Shown here: piece by piece, positions 1 through 10,225 of the stretch
Position numbering within the stretch: the stretch's first letter is position 1
Layout of the letters: every line of letters begins with the position of its first letter
Source: an uncultured Varibaculum sp.
Lineage (GTDB): Bacteria; Actinomycetota; Actinomycetes; Actinomycetales; Actinomycetaceae
Length of the DNA: 21,534 nucleotides
Assembly: GCA_947255165.1 (NCBI GenBank)
Contig: CAMYFZ010000027.1
Span: 1-21,534 of the forward strand
Reading direction: 5' to 3'
Translations under genes and position numbers: made by a program
The notes under the pieces: generated by a model
What the model was told of the DNA's origin: nothing
The model's database searches: none
What the model saw: the letters and a program-made list of their open reading frames with translations, nothing else

Positions 1-77
1 AGAAGATTATCCACCGTAACCAGGCGGCTAACCGCAAGTCGAAACTGGCGAAGCTAGTTAACTCTATGGATAAGTAA
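1..77 (+). CDS. rpsT: 30S ribosomal protein S20, C-terminal end (partial)
   Basis: Only the last 24 codons are in the window, read in the frame starting at base 3 and ending with TAA at 75-77. The peptide contains HRNQAANRKSKLAKLVN, which matches the basic C-terminal helix of bacterial S20, a primary 16S rRNA-binding protein of the small subunit. No start is visible, so the 5' part lies upstream of the window. A strong intrinsic terminator follows at 132-169, which fits a monocistronic or operon-end position. The short length limits certainty, but the match to the family C-terminus is distinctive. Confidence 0.85.
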   Translation, partial: KIIHRNQAANRKSKLAKLVNSMDK

Positions 78-131
78 CCGCTTTTCTAGGGTTTAACTTC
101 CCGGTAACGACACCTGCGGGTGCGTTGCTTG

Positions 132-169
132 AAAAATATCTCACTGCCCCCGGTAGTGAGATATTTTTT
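132..169 (+). terminator. Intrinsic terminator after rpsT
   Basis: A perfect 14-base-pair stem is formed by AAAAATATCTCACT (132-145) and its complement at 155-168, with a 9-base loop rich in C. The 3' arm ends in a run of T. The 5' arm begins with A, so the structure could work in both directions. It lies 54 bases after the rpsT stop. Confidence 0.85.
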
Positions 170-201
170 ATTTCTCAACCCTGGCGGTTTCGGGGCTAGT
201 G

Positions 202-221
202 CCGGGCTAATGCCCGGTTTT
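202..221 (+). terminator. Small GC hairpin with T4 tail, possible second terminator
   Basis: CCGGGC (202-207) pairs with GCCCGG (212-217) around a TAAT loop, and TTTT follows at 218-221. It lies between the rpsT terminator and the promoter of the hydrolase gene. It could be a backup terminator. The short stem and T run make this a weak call. Confidence 0.4.
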
Positions 222-237
222 GGGTTCTACCCAACCG

Positions 238-266
238 TTGCGGATACTTTTCCTGGCACTTAGGGT
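238..266 (+). promoter_or_regulatory. Predicted leaderless promoter of the SGNH hydrolase gene
   Basis: A -35-like TTGCGG (238-243) is followed by a 17-base spacer and a -10-like TAGGGT (261-266). The GTG at 273 starts exactly six bases after the -10 box, so transcription would begin at or next to the start codon. No convincing Shine-Dalgarno sequence precedes this GTG. The TAnnnT consensus and this spacing are known for leaderless actinobacterial genes. Confidence 0.45.
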
Positions 267-272
267 AGAGCC

Positions 273-1109
273 GTGGAGACCATGAATGAGCAAGAACCAA
301 CAGCACCGATTATTCCTCCTTGGGATAGTTTTGTAGCCATCGGAGATTCCTTCACCGAGGGGATGACTGATGCCCTGGAAGATGGCAGCAATGACCCCCT
401 CTACGTGGGGTGGGCTGATCGTTTGGCGATGGAGCTTTCCCGGCGCCGGATTTCCGCGGGTCAGCCGCCGCTTAAATACGCCAACTTGGCCGTACGGGGA
501 AAACTTATCGGCCAGGTAAAGCGGGAACAATTGGATGCGGCCATCGCGATGAAACCGGCATTAATGTCGATTATCGCTGGCGGTAACGATATGATTCGTC
601 CCGGTTCCTCGGCTGATAAAGTGACGGAGCTGTTAGAAGAGATGGTGCTCAAGGTACGTTCACAGGGGATCGAAGTAATGCTTTGCGCCCAGTACGATCC
701 GCATCACTCCCCGATATTGGGGCTTACTAGGCCTACGGTGGCTATCTTCAATTCCAATCTTTGGTCGCTGGCGCGTCGCCACGGCTGCTACGTGATAGAT
801 CAATGGGGGCTCCGCTCGCTTCGCGATACTGCCCTGTGGGCGCCCGATCGCCTGCATTTAACCGGGGAAGGACACCGGATACTGATGAACGCCGCCCTAG
901 CAGCATTAGGGCAGCCGGTTGCAGATCCGGACTACCAAACCCCGGCTGCTGCCGGCAAAGATCGTTTTGCGGCCTCGGAAAATATTGCTTGGGCAAAGGA
1001 TCATCTCTGGCCGTGGGTAAAGCGCCATTCTCGGGGACGCTCCTCCGGAGATGGTCGCAGCCCCAAATATCCGCAGTTAGTCCCGGTTACCGACGATTTC
1101 TTAGAGTAA
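273..1109 (+). CDS. SGNH/GDSL-family hydrolase
   Basis: The 278-residue protein has the four conserved blocks of SGNH hydrolases: GDSFTEG with catalytic Ser26 near the N-terminus, a glycine at 76 in the block II position (AVRGKLIG), GGND at 103-106, and DRLH with Asp192 and His195 completing the Ser-Asp-His set. These enzymes act on esters or acyl groups, and the substrate cannot be read from sequence. There is no signal peptide or membrane segment, so it is probably cytoplasmic. The GTG start is chosen because a TAGGGT -10 box lies exactly six bases upstream. An in-frame ATG at 282 with GGAG just before it is the alternative. About 70 C-terminal residues after the last catalytic block are not conserved in a way I recognise. 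Confidence 0.85.
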   Translation: METMNEQEPTAPIIPPWDSFVAIGDSFTEGMTDALEDGSNDPLYVGWADRLAMELSRRRISAGQPPLKYANLAVRGKLIGQVKREQLDAAIAMKPALMSIIAGGNDMIRPGSSADKVTELLEEMVLKVRSQGIEVMLCAQYDPHHSPILGLTRPTVAIFNSNLWSLARRHGCYVIDQWGLRSLRDTALWAPDRLHLTGEGHRILMNAALAALGQPVADPDYQTPAAAGKDRFAASENIAWAKDHLWPWVKRHSRGRSSGDGRSPKYPQLVPVTDDFLE

Positions 1110-1148
1110 TTACCTACTTACTACCGGAAGTAGCGACTTCTCTCCCTC

Positions 1149-1154
1149 TATACT
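1149..1154 (+). promoter_or_regulatory. -10 box of a predicted leaderless msrA promoter
   Basis: TATACT is followed by six bases (GAAACC) and then the msrA ATG at 1161. There is no Shine-Dalgarno sequence. No good -35 hexamer is seen at the expected distance. The arrangement predicts a transcript starting at or beside the ATG. Confidence 0.5.
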
Positions 1155-1160
1155 GAAACC

Positions 1161-1682
1161 ATGGGGAATACTGAAACTGCTTATTTCGCAATGGGATGTT
1201 TTTGGGGAGCCGAGCGCCTGTTTGCGCATGTCCCCGGGGTTACGCAAACCGCAGTCGGCTATATGGGAGGAAGCACCGAGAATCCCAGCTACCAGCAGGT
1301 TTGTACCGACACTACCGGTCATGCCGAAACGGTACGCGTGGATTTCCACCCGGAACAAGTCAGTTACCGCCAGCTGCTCGAGATATTTTTCTCCCACCAT
1401 AACCCCACCACCCGTAACCGGCAGGGCGGAGACGTGGGTTCCCAATACCGCTCCCAAATTTTCCCGACCACTGCGGCTCAAGAAAATACGGCGCAGGCAG
1501 TGCTTTTGGAACTCAAAAACCAGATCTTAAAACTCTACGGCGCCGAGCCCGTCACCGAAATCTCGACTGCCACTCAGCTTCCGGTGTTTTACCCAGCCGA
1601 GGAATATCATCAACGCTACCTAAAAAAGAATCCCTTCGGATACTGCTCAATCAAAGATAATGGACTAATGAAATGCAACTAG
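1161..1682 (+). CDS. msrA: Peptide-methionine (S)-S-oxide reductase MsrA
   Basis: MsrA reduces methionine-S-sulfoxide in oxidised proteins or free methionine, normally using thioredoxin. The 173-residue protein has the catalytic motif GCFWGAE with nucleophilic Cys13, the conserved HHNPTTRNRQGGDVGSQYRS segment in the middle, and EEYHQRYL near the C-terminus. Two further cysteines, Cys162 (GYC) and Cys172, sit where recycling cysteines occur in three-cysteine MsrA enzymes. Length is typical of the cytoplasmic form without MsrB fusion. The gene overlaps the start of the macro-domain gene by 10 bases, so translational coupling is likely. The ATG has no ribosome-binding site but a -10 box six bases upstream, suggesting a leaderless mRNA. 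Confidence 0.95.
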   Translation: MGNTETAYFAMGCFWGAERLFAHVPGVTQTAVGYMGGSTENPSYQQVCTDTTGHAETVRVDFHPEQVSYRQLLEIFFSHHNPTTRNRQGGDVGSQYRSQIFPTTAAQENTAQAVLLELKNQILKLYGAEPVTEISTATQLPVFYPAEEYHQRYLKKNPFGYCSIKDNGLMKCN

Positions 1683-2200
1683 GAAAACTGCAGGTAGAGG
1701 TAATTCTATCCGATATCACTACCTTGGAAGTAGACGCGATTGTAAACGCAGCTAATACTTCCCTCTTGGGAGGAGGAGGCGTAGACGGCGCTATTCACCG
1801 CGCGGCCGGTCCCGGTCTGCTGCAAGAATGCCGCACCCTGGGTGGGGCGCGCACCGGGGAAGCCAAAATCACCGGGGGCTACAACTTGCCCGCCAAATAC
1901 GTGATTCATACTCCCGGCCCGGTTTGGCACGGAGGAGGCAGCCGGGAGGTCAACCTATTGGCCACCTGCTGGCGTAACTGCCTGCATCTAGCCGCGGAGA
2001 ATCACTGCCACTCCATCGCGTTCCCCTCGATTTCGACCGGGGTTTACCGCTTCCCCATCGACCAGGCTGCCCAGATTGCTATAGGAGAAATCAAAGACTT
2101 CTCCGCCTCCCCCGCTACCCTAAAATCCGTAACTATCTGCTGTTTCAGCCCAGAAGACCAGGAAGTCTACCAACAGGCCCTAACAGCAATCGCCAAGTAA
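1673..2200 (+). CDS. Macro-domain protein, probable O-acetyl-ADP-ribose deacetylase
   Basis: The 175-residue protein is a single macro domain of the YmdB/MacroD type. Visible motifs are Asp14-Ile15 (adenine contact), NAAN at 25-28, the GGGGVDGAIH loop at 33-42, and FPSISTGVYRFP in the second phosphate-binding loop. Such proteins bind ADP-ribose and can remove O-acetyl or mono-ADP-ribosyl groups. The exact substrate here is inferred from the family. The ATG lies inside the last codons of msrA, and no clear Shine-Dalgarno sequence precedes it, so expression probably depends on msrA translation. It is the last gene before the repeat-rich gap and converges on gatB. Confidence 0.9.
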   Translation: MQLGKLQVEVILSDITTLEVDAIVNAANTSLLGGGGVDGAIHRAAGPGLLQECRTLGGARTGEAKITGGYNLPAKYVIHTPGPVWHGGGSREVNLLATCWRNCLHLAAENHCHSIAFPSISTGVYRFPIDQAAQIAIGEIKDFSASPATLKSVTICCFSPEDQEVYQQALTAIAK

Positions 2201-2332
2201 CAGCGAGGTTCTCGAAGGCGCGGGGGCGGATTTATGCGCGGGGGAGAGATTTTTCCTCCTGCCCAATCTCCGTGTAGATACGTACGCACGAGGGCGGATT
2301 TATGCGCGAAGGAGAGATTTTTCCTCCCGCCC

Positions 2333-2370
2333 AAGAATTCGGAAAACGTAGCGACGTTTTCCGAATTCTT
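2333..2370. repeat. Perfect 17-bp hairpin without T tract
   Basis: AAGAATTCGGAAAACGT (2333-2349) is perfectly complementary to 2354-2370 with only AGCG between. It abuts the end of a plus-oriented repeat module. The stem has few GC pairs near its base and no T run follows, so it does not look like a standard terminator. It could extrude as a cruciform or act as an RNA stem. Confidence 0.75.
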
Positions 2371-2602
2371 ATGCCCACCGCGCCCACTCGGATAAAATCT
2401 CTCCTCCGCGCGCTTCCAGTAAGCGGTTACCGCAGACCTTATGTCCGCAGACTTACAGATTTCATAATCTGAAAATTGAGTGTCCGAGGATGACAGCTAG
2501 TGATGCAGAGTCTATCTAGTGGAAATCAAGCTCCCCCGGGCGTCAAGAATCACGCCGGCTAACTTGAGGGAAATCTGGCTAAAAATCGTACATGCGTATC
2601 CC

Positions 2603-2711
2603 AGGCGCGGGGGCGGATTTATGCCGAGCAGGCTAGGCGGGCGTAAAACTCCTGAAAGACCTCGGTCTTTCAGGAGTTTTTGGGCAGGAGGCGAAATCCG
2701 CCCCCGCGCCT
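2603..2711. repeat. Nested inverted-repeat cassette
   Basis: Perfect 18-base terminal inverted repeats (2603-2620 and 2694-2711) flank about 70 bases that contain a strong hairpin (2645-2680) and part of a minus-oriented repeat module. It resembles a compact MITE- or BIME-like unit. I cannot see target-site duplications, and no transposase is nearby. Confidence 0.6.
2645..2681. terminator. Bidirectional intrinsic terminator hairpin
   Basis: AAAACTCCTGAAAGACC (2645-2661) pairs with the complement at 2664-2680, closing a CTCG-type tetraloop. Five T follow on the plus strand and four on the minus strand. It could end transcripts of the macro-domain gene and of gatB, which converge on this gap, although it lies about 450 bases from the former. 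Confidence 0.7.
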
Positions 2712-2847
2712 AACCACGTGCATACTTGGGCGGGAGGAAAAATCTCTCCCCCGCGCGTACGTAGTATCTACATCCAGTTTTCAGGGCGGGAGGCGAAATC
2801 CGCCCCCGCGCATACCCCGCGAGTAGTACCCGCGCAAAGTACGGGAA

Positions 2848-4344
2848 CTAGCCGTTGATTTGCTTAAGAATCATTTCGCGAGCTTCGCCGGCGTCCGCCT
2901 GCCCCTTGGTGGCACGCATAACTCCCCCCATGAGGGCGCCAATCGCCTTGACCTTCCCGCCTTTGATTTGCTCCACCACTTTCGGGTTATCCGCAATCAC
3001 TTGGGCAACTGCCGCCTGGAGGGCAGCGGTATCCCGCACGATTTCTAATCCCCGCGCTTTCATCACTTCTGCGGGGGTGCCTTCACCTTCAAGTACCCCG
3101 GCGATCACTTTACGGGCTAACTTATCGTTGAGTTTGCCCTGGTCTACCAGGTCTTGTAGCTGCGCCACATCAGAGGGAGTGGCCGCTACTTGTTCTAGCT
3201 CCAGATTCTTTTCTTTGGCGATGCGGGAGATCTCCCCCATCCACCATTTGCGCGCAGCCTGCGGCGCGGCACCCGCCTCTACCGTGGCCTCGATAATATC
3301 TAATGCGTCCGCGTTTACGACGTCCCGCATTTCCATATCGGAAAAACCGTATTCTTCGCGCAGGCGGCGGCGCCGGGCTACCGGCAGTTCCGGCAGATTG
3401 GCGCGCAACTCCTCCACCCATTCTTTCGCGGGAGCGACCGGCACTAGATCCGGTTCCGGGAAGTAGCGGTAATCTTCCGCATCAGATTTTTCCCGCCCGG
3501 CAGAAGTAGAGGAACTATCCTCGTGCCAGTGACGAGTTTCCTGGATTACTTTGCCGCCTTCAGAAAGAATCTTTGCCTGACGGCGAATCTCAAAGGTAAC
3601 CGTCTTTTCAATGGCTTTAAAAGAGTTAACATTCTTGGTTTCAGTCCGGGTCCCTAGCGGAGCATCGGGGCTGGGACGCAAAGACACGTTTACATCAGCA
3701 CGCACGTTTCCACGTTCCATCCGCGCCTCCGAAACTTCCAAAGCCCGGAAGATATCACGCAGAGTGCGTACATAAGCCGCCGCTACCTGTGGGGTTTTTG
3801 CTCCGGCACCCTCGATCGGACGAGAAACGATTTCTACCAGCGGTACCCCGGCGCGGTTATAGTCCACCAGGGAATAGGCGGCGCCTTGGATACGTCCGGC
3901 TTCTCCCCCGATATGGGTGTTCTTGCCGGCATCTTCTTCCATATGGGCGCGTTCAATATTGACCCGGAAGATTTCTCCATCCTCGAGTTCAACATCCAGG
4001 TATCCGTCATGGGCGATAGGTTCATCGAATTGGGAAATCTGGTAGGCCTTGGCCAGGTCCGGATAAAAATAGTTTTTGCGTGCAAAGCGGCAGAAAGGCG
4101 CAATCTCGCAGTTGAGCGCCAGGCCAATCTTGATCGCGTATTCTACGGCTCGCTTATTGGCTACCGGCAGAGATCCGGGCAGACCCACCGAAACCGGGGT
4201 GACCCGGGTGTTAGGTTCGCCCAGCGAAGAGTTCGGGGCACTATCAAACATTTTGGTTTTAGTACCTAACTCAACGTGGACTTCCAGCCCCAATACCGGA
4301 TCAAACTCGGCTACCGCATCTTCGTATTTCATTAAGTCGCTCAT
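2848..4344 (-). CDS. gatB: Asp-tRNA(Asn)/Glu-tRNA(Gln) amidotransferase subunit B
   Basis: GatB is the kinase-like subunit of GatCAB. It activates the misacylated Asp- or Glu-tRNA by ATP-dependent phosphorylation before amidation. The 498-residue protein shows GLEVHVEL at 19-26, the conserved [16 protein letters not shown] segment, [16 protein letters not shown], and [15 protein letters not shown] in the catalytic cradle. The C-terminal roughly 150 residues form the GatB/YqeY-type helical tRNA-binding tail. Length is normal. The ATG is preceded by GAGGAGAAGCA, a good Shine-Dalgarno sequence, and lies 10 bases after gatA, so the three gat genes form one operon. Downstream lies the repeat cluster. 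Confidence 0.97.
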   Translation of the reverse strand: MSDLMKYEDAVAEFDPVLGLEVHVELGTKTKMFDSAPNSSLGEPNTRVTPVSVGLPGSLPVANKRAVEYAIKIGLALNCEIAPFCRFARKNYFYPDLAKAYQISQFDEPIAHDGYLDVELEDGEIFRVNIERAHMEEDAGKNTHIGGEAGRIQGAAYSLVDYNRAGVPLVEIVSRPIEGAGAKTPQVAAAYVRTLRDIFRALEVSEARMERGNVRADVNVSLRPSPDAPLGTRTETKNVNSFKAIEKTVTFEIRRQAKILSEGGKVIQETRHWHEDSSSTSAGREKSDAEDYRYFPEPDLVPVAPAKEWVEELRANLPELPVARRRRLREEYGFSDMEMRDVVNADALDIIEATVEAGAAPQAARKWWMGEISRIAKEKNLELEQVAATPSDVAQLQDLVDQGKLNDKLARKVIAGVLEGEGTPAEVMKARGLEIVRDTAALQAAVAQVIADNPKVVEQIKGGKVKAIGALMGGVMRATKGQADAGEAREMILKQING

Positions 4345-4354
4345 TGCTTCTCCT

Positions 4355-5848
4355 CTACTTCACCGGGCAAGCAGCCGGAACGTCGGTGCCGCAGGCATCA
4401 ACTGCGGCTTGGGCTACCTGATACATGAGGGCGTCGGCGCGCTGCGGCGCCATCACCTGGAACCCAATCGGCAATCCTTGATGATCCAGCCCGATGGGCA
4501 CGCTGATCGCCGGAATTCCTGCCAGGTTCGCGGGGATGGTGGCAATATCGCAGTTATACATAGTCAATGGGTCGCCAATCTTTTCCCCGAGTTTGAAGGC
4601 TACGGTGGGCGAAGTCGGCAGCACTAACGCATCTACCTGTGAAAATGCCTTAGCATAGTCTTCTTGCACCAAAGTGCGTACCTTTTGAGCGCTGCCGTAA
4701 TAGGCGTCGAAGTATCCGGCAGATAACACGTGGGTACCTAAAATAATCCGGCGTTTGACTTCCGCCCCGAACCCGGCCTCGCGGGTAGCAGCCATTACGG
4801 TTTCCGCAGTTACCGGCCCCGAGGTCGGCTCCACCCGGATTCCGAAACGAATACCATCAAAGCGCGCCATATTAGAAGAAACTTCCGCCGGCATAATCAG
4901 ATAGTAGGCGGCGAGGGCGTCTTTAAAAGAAGGCATATCGATTTCAGTAACCGTTGCTCCCCGCTCTTTCAAAGCCGCCACCGTATCGTTAAAGGCACGG
5001 GTCACGTCCTCTTCGTATCCGTCTCCGCTGGCCTGTTTAACTACCCCGAGGCGCAGCCCGGAGAGATCAGTTTTACCTTGGTATTCCTTAACGGCCTCCA
5101 GCAAAGCCGGAACCGGCTCATCTAGGGAGGTGGAGTCAAAAGGATCATGCCCGCCCACTAGTTCCTGCAGCGCTGCGGCATCCGCAACCGTGCGGGTCAC
5201 CGGACCGATCTGATCTAGGGAGGAGGCCATCGCCACCAGACCATAACGGGAAACCGCACCATAGGTGGGTTTGGCGCCTACGGTGCCAGTGACTGCCCCG
5301 GGCTGGCGAATTGAACCGCCAGTATCGGAACCTAAAGCTAGAGGCACCATGAAGGAGGCAACTGCCGCGGCCGAGCCCCCGCCGGAGCCACCGGGAATCC
5401 GGGATGGATCCCAAGGATTGTGGGTGGGGCCGAAGGCAGAATGTTCGGTGGAAGAGCCCATCGCGAACTCATCCATATTGGTTTTACCGATAATCGGCAG
5501 CCCCGCATCCTTGATTTTTATAACTACCGTGGCATCATAGGGAGGCTTCCAACCAGCCAAAATCTTCGAGGAGCAAGTAGTTTCCTGGCCGCGAGTAACC
5601 ATATTGTCTTTCAAGGCAATCGGCAGGCCTGCCAGGGGATGGAGTTCTTCTCCCTTCTGGCGAGCCTTATCCACGCGACGGGCAGTTTCTAGGGCGCCCT
5701 CCGGATCTAGATGCACAAATACGTTGAGCTCGGGGTTTAACTGTTCAATCCGATCCAAGCAAGCCTGGGTTAGCTGCTCGGAGGTCAGTTCCCCGCCACG
5801 CAGCTTTTCTGCTAGCTGCAGCGCTGAAAGTTTCAAAAAGTCTTCCAC
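4355..5848 (-). CDS. gatA: Asp-tRNA(Asn)/Glu-tRNA(Gln) amidotransferase subunit A
   Basis: GatA is the glutaminase of GatCAB and releases ammonia from glutamine for transfer to the activated tRNA. The 497-residue protein is an amidase-signature enzyme with the expected Ser-cis-Ser-Lys triad: Lys80 in ALKDN, Ser155 in GGSGGGS and Ser179 in DTGGSIRQP. The spacing matches characterised GatA proteins. It starts at GTG 5848 only two bases after the gatC stop, with a strong GGGAGGAG ribosome-binding site inside the gatC end, so it is co-translated in the operon. Nothing is missing or truncated. Confidence 0.97.
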   Translation of the reverse strand: MEDFLKLSALQLAEKLRGGELTSEQLTQACLDRIEQLNPELNVFVHLDPEGALETARRVDKARQKGEELHPLAGLPIALKDNMVTRGQETTCSSKILAGWKPPYDATVVIKIKDAGLPIIGKTNMDEFAMGSSTEHSAFGPTHNPWDPSRIPGGSGGGSAAAVASFMVPLALGSDTGGSIRQPGAVTGTVGAKPTYGAVSRYGLVAMASSLDQIGPVTRTVADAAALQELVGGHDPFDSTSLDEPVPALLEAVKEYQGKTDLSGLRLGVVKQASGDGYEEDVTRAFNDTVAALKERGATVTEIDMPSFKDALAAYYLIMPAEVSSNMARFDGIRFGIRVEPTSGPVTAETVMAATREAGFGAEVKRRIILGTHVLSAGYFDAYYGSAQKVRTLVQEDYAKAFSQVDALVLPTSPTVAFKLGEKIGDPLTMYNCDIATIPANLAGIPAISVPIGLDHQGLPIGFQVMAPQRADALMYQVAQAAVDACGTDVPAACPVK

Positions 5849-5850
5849 GG

Positions 5851-6147
5851 TTACTCCTCCCCAATGATTTGCGGTACCCGGAACTGGCCGTCCTCGGCCA
5901 TCGGCGCTCCGGCCAATAGTTCCTCCCGGTCAAGGCACTGACCTGGCACATCCGGGCGGAGCACATTGCTCATTTCAATCGGGTGGGAGGTGGCTTTGGT
6001 ATCTGGACCTACGGCCTCGGACACGGTGGCAACCGCCGCCGCAATCTGCCCCAGCTCCCCCGCGAACTGGTCTATTTCTTCATCGGTGAGTGCGATCCGC
6101 GCCAAAGCGGCCACGCGCACTACTTCGTCCCTATCAATTGTCGACAT
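5851..6147 (-). CDS. gatC: Asp-tRNA(Asn)/Glu-tRNA(Gln) amidotransferase subunit C
   Basis: GatC is the small structural subunit that wraps the GatA-GatB interface. The 98-residue protein starts [20 protein letters not shown], has the helical [13 protein letters not shown] segment, and ends with the extended VPQIIGEE tail, all typical. It leads the gatCAB operon and lies 87 bases after the phospholipase D-like gene on the same strand. The ATG has a TAGACT box exactly six bases upstream, suggesting a leaderless start, although the intervening GGGG could also act as a weak ribosome-binding site. Confidence 0.95.
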   Translation of the reverse strand: MSTIDRDEVVRVAALARIALTDEEIDQFAGELGQIAAAVATVSEAVGPDTKATSHPIEMSNVLRPDVPGQCLDREELLAGAPMAEDGQFRVPQIIGEE

Positions 6148-6153
6148 AACCCC

Positions 6154-6182
6154 AGTCTAATGCTCGCGGCACTCCCGGTCAT
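6154..6182 (-). promoter_or_regulatory. Predicted gatCAB promoter
   Basis: Read on the minus strand, ATGACC (6182-6177, 4 of 6 matches to the -35 consensus), a 17-base spacer and TAGACT (6159-6154) precede the gatC ATG by six bases. This would drive gatCAB independently of ligA transcription with little or no 5' leader. Confidence 0.5.
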
Positions 6183-6234
6183 ATTATGCCCAGGAGCTAC
6201 GGATAGACTCGGGCTTGCCCAGTAATCCGCGCAC

Positions 6235-7506
6235 CTAAACCAGGAAGGCAAACGGACGTAAAAGTCGCTCCGCTATCCGGGCGATAAAGGGACGCTGATT
6301 CCATTCGTGACGGCTAATCGAGCGGGCATTTAAAAGGTCAGTAAAGAAAATATTCTCCATAGTTGCCGCTAACGGGCGGGAAGTAATTGACATATTTATT
6401 TCGTGGTTCCCAGTCATCGATAGCCGGTCGATATTCGCAGTGCCAATAGTGGACCAGTATCCGTCGATAACTGCGGTCTTGGCGTGGATCATCACATTGT
6501 CGTACAGCCACAGTTCCACCTGGTTATCAAGGAGATCAGTCAGATAGGAGCGGGAAATCCAGTCCGCAATAATATGATTTGATTTTGCTGGTACCAGTAC
6601 TTTTACGTCTACTCCCCGGCGGGCAGCATCAATCAGAGAACGCTGAATTACCCGATCAGGAACAAAATACGCCGAAGTAATATAGACGGATTCTTGCGCT
6701 TTATCTAGGGCGTTCACGTACATTCCGCGTACCGGAAATAACAGGCGTTTCGGGTCATTAACGCAGGCTTGGATTTTTGAATTCCAAGATTTAGCACGCG
6801 GGTCCCGTACTTTCTTTAACCGCAAATGCCATTTTTGGGCATAGTTCCAAAAGTCGAGGAACGCGCTCTCTAGCTCCCACACGTTAGGGCCACTAATCCG
6901 CAGGTGAGTGTCTCGCCACTGGTTTTCCAGGTAGTAGGAGCCGATGTTATATCCGCCTACGAATCCCACCTTGGAGTCCACTACCAGAATTTTACGGTGG
7001 TCACGCGCCGTGTGTTTCAGCGAATACCGCAGGACGTGCAGGTTTTTTAGGCGGGGAAAGCGGAAGAAACGCGGGGCTACCACCAGGTTCCCAAACTGAT
7101 CCCAAATGATGTAGACCTCGGCGCCACGCTTAGCTGCCCGAATCAGCGCCTCTTTGAACTGCTGACCGATTTCGTCTGATTTCCAAATAAAAGTTTCAAA
7201 AAATACCCGCTCTTTCGCGCCATCGATCGCCGCCAGCATATCGCGGTAGAGACTGTCCCCATCCGTATAAGTTTTTAGGCGGGAACGATCCACACGCAGG
7301 GGTTCATTATCAACCTGGGGATACCCACCCGGTTTACCCGTTTGCCGCAGTTTACGCAGCTGGTCAATCGCCACGATGACCGAAATCGTAATGGCCTGCA
7401 GCGTTGCAATCACCGCACCTGCGATTTTCAAACCTCGCAACAGCGGTGGGATCGTTTTCTTCGGGATCCGGAACATGCTAATAACTTTAGCGCGTAGCCG
7501 AGGCAC
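6235..7506 (-). CDS. Phospholipase D-like / cardiolipin synthase family protein
   Basis: The 423-residue protein carries two HKD motifs of the phospholipase D superfamily, His170-Lys172-Asp177 and His341-Lys343-Asp348, each followed by the usual glycine/asparagine region (GGYNIG and GTANID). A single hydrophobic segment near residues 28-47 probably anchors it in the membrane. Two HKD motifs plus an N-terminal anchor are typical of bacterial cardiolipin synthases, which condense two phosphatidylglycerol molecules. Another phosphatidyltransferase role is possible. The GTG start at 7506 lies 15 bases after the ligA stop, so the two are probably cotranscribed. An internal ATG at residue 11 is an alternative start. 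Neither start has a good ribosome-binding site. The gene sits between ligA and gatC, which are close neighbours in many actinobacteria. Confidence 0.85.
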   Translation of the reverse strand: MPRLRAKVISMFRIPKKTIPPLLRGLKIAGAVIATLQAITISVIVAIDQLRKLRQTGKPGGYPQVDNEPLRVDRSRLKTYTDGDSLYRDMLAAIDGAKERVFFETFIWKSDEIGQQFKEALIRAAKRGAEVYIIWDQFGNLVVAPRFFRFPRLKNLHVLRYSLKHTARDHRKILVVDSKVGFVGGYNIGSYYLENQWRDTHLRISGPNVWELESAFLDFWNYAQKWHLRLKKVRDPRAKSWNSKIQACVNDPKRLLFPVRGMYVNALDKAQESVYITSAYFVPDRVIQRSLIDAARRGVDVKVLVPAKSNHIIADWISRSYLTDLLDNQVELWLYDNVMIHAKTAVIDGYWSTIGTANIDRLSMTGNHEINMSITSRPLAATMENIFFTDLLNARSISRHEWNQRPFIARIAERLLRPFAFLV

Positions 7507-7521
7507 TTCGCAGAGTAAACG

Positions 7522-10158
<2,637 letters not shown>

Positions 10159-10165
10159 TTAACAG

Positions 10166-10174
10166 TTATCCACA
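10166..10174 (+). promoter_or_regulatory. Perfect DnaA-box 9-mer
   Basis: TTATCCACA is an exact match to the consensus high-affinity DnaA box. It is single: I saw no second close match within the gap. By chance such a 9-mer is expected roughly once in 130 kb when both strands are counted, so its presence in a promoter gap is suggestive but not proof. Confidence 0.45.
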
Positions 10175-10213
10175 GGCCAAAAAATAATCTCGCGGGGCAG
10201 AGCAGACGGTAGT

Positions 10214-10219
10214 TAGATT
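10214..10219 (+). promoter_or_regulatory. -10 box of a predicted leaderless promoter for the FHA-FtsK gene
   Basis: TAGATT is followed by six bases (GGCGAA) and then GTG at 10226. No Shine-Dalgarno sequence precedes the GTG. No good -35 box is seen. The spacing predicts transcription starting at or next to the start codon. Confidence 0.4.
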
Positions 10220-10225
10220 GGCGAA

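Larger units (their letters stand above)
2216..2811. repeat. Cluster of GC-rich REP-like repeats between convergent genes
   Basis: A 28-29-base module recurs in both orientations. Plus-oriented copies lie at 2236-2264 and 2304-2332; minus-oriented copies lie at 2682-2709, 2728-2756 and 2784-2811; a degenerate minus copy is near 2390-2412. The 18-mer AGGCGCGGGGGCGGATTT occurs at 2216-2233 and 2603-2620, and inverted at 2694-2711. A 41-base direct repeat (2224-2264 and 2292-2332) has three mismatches. Each module can fold into a short GC hairpin, with GGGCGG or GGGAG arms around an AT-rich loop. Two long perfect hairpins are interspersed. The stretch 2413-2602 between copies holds only small palindromes (GCGGTTACCGC at 2423-2433 and CAGATT/AATCTG arms at 2456-2471). 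I see no credible gene. Placement between two 3' ends is typical of REP/BIME elements. Confidence 0.8.

Noticed and set aside
2519..2713. A 64-codon GTG-started open frame on the plus strand
   Set aside because: It runs through the repeat cassette and the terminator hairpin, its translation mirrors the GC-rich repeats, and it has no recognisable domain or ribosome-binding site.
2216..2811. CRISPR array or integron attC sites
   Set aside because: The repeats are in both orientations, irregularly spaced and self-complementary, without uniform spacers; no cas or integrase gene is present.
4076..4627. Long open frames opposite gatA, gatB and ligA
   Set aside because: They are antisense shadows of strongly conserved genes and show no independent family motif.
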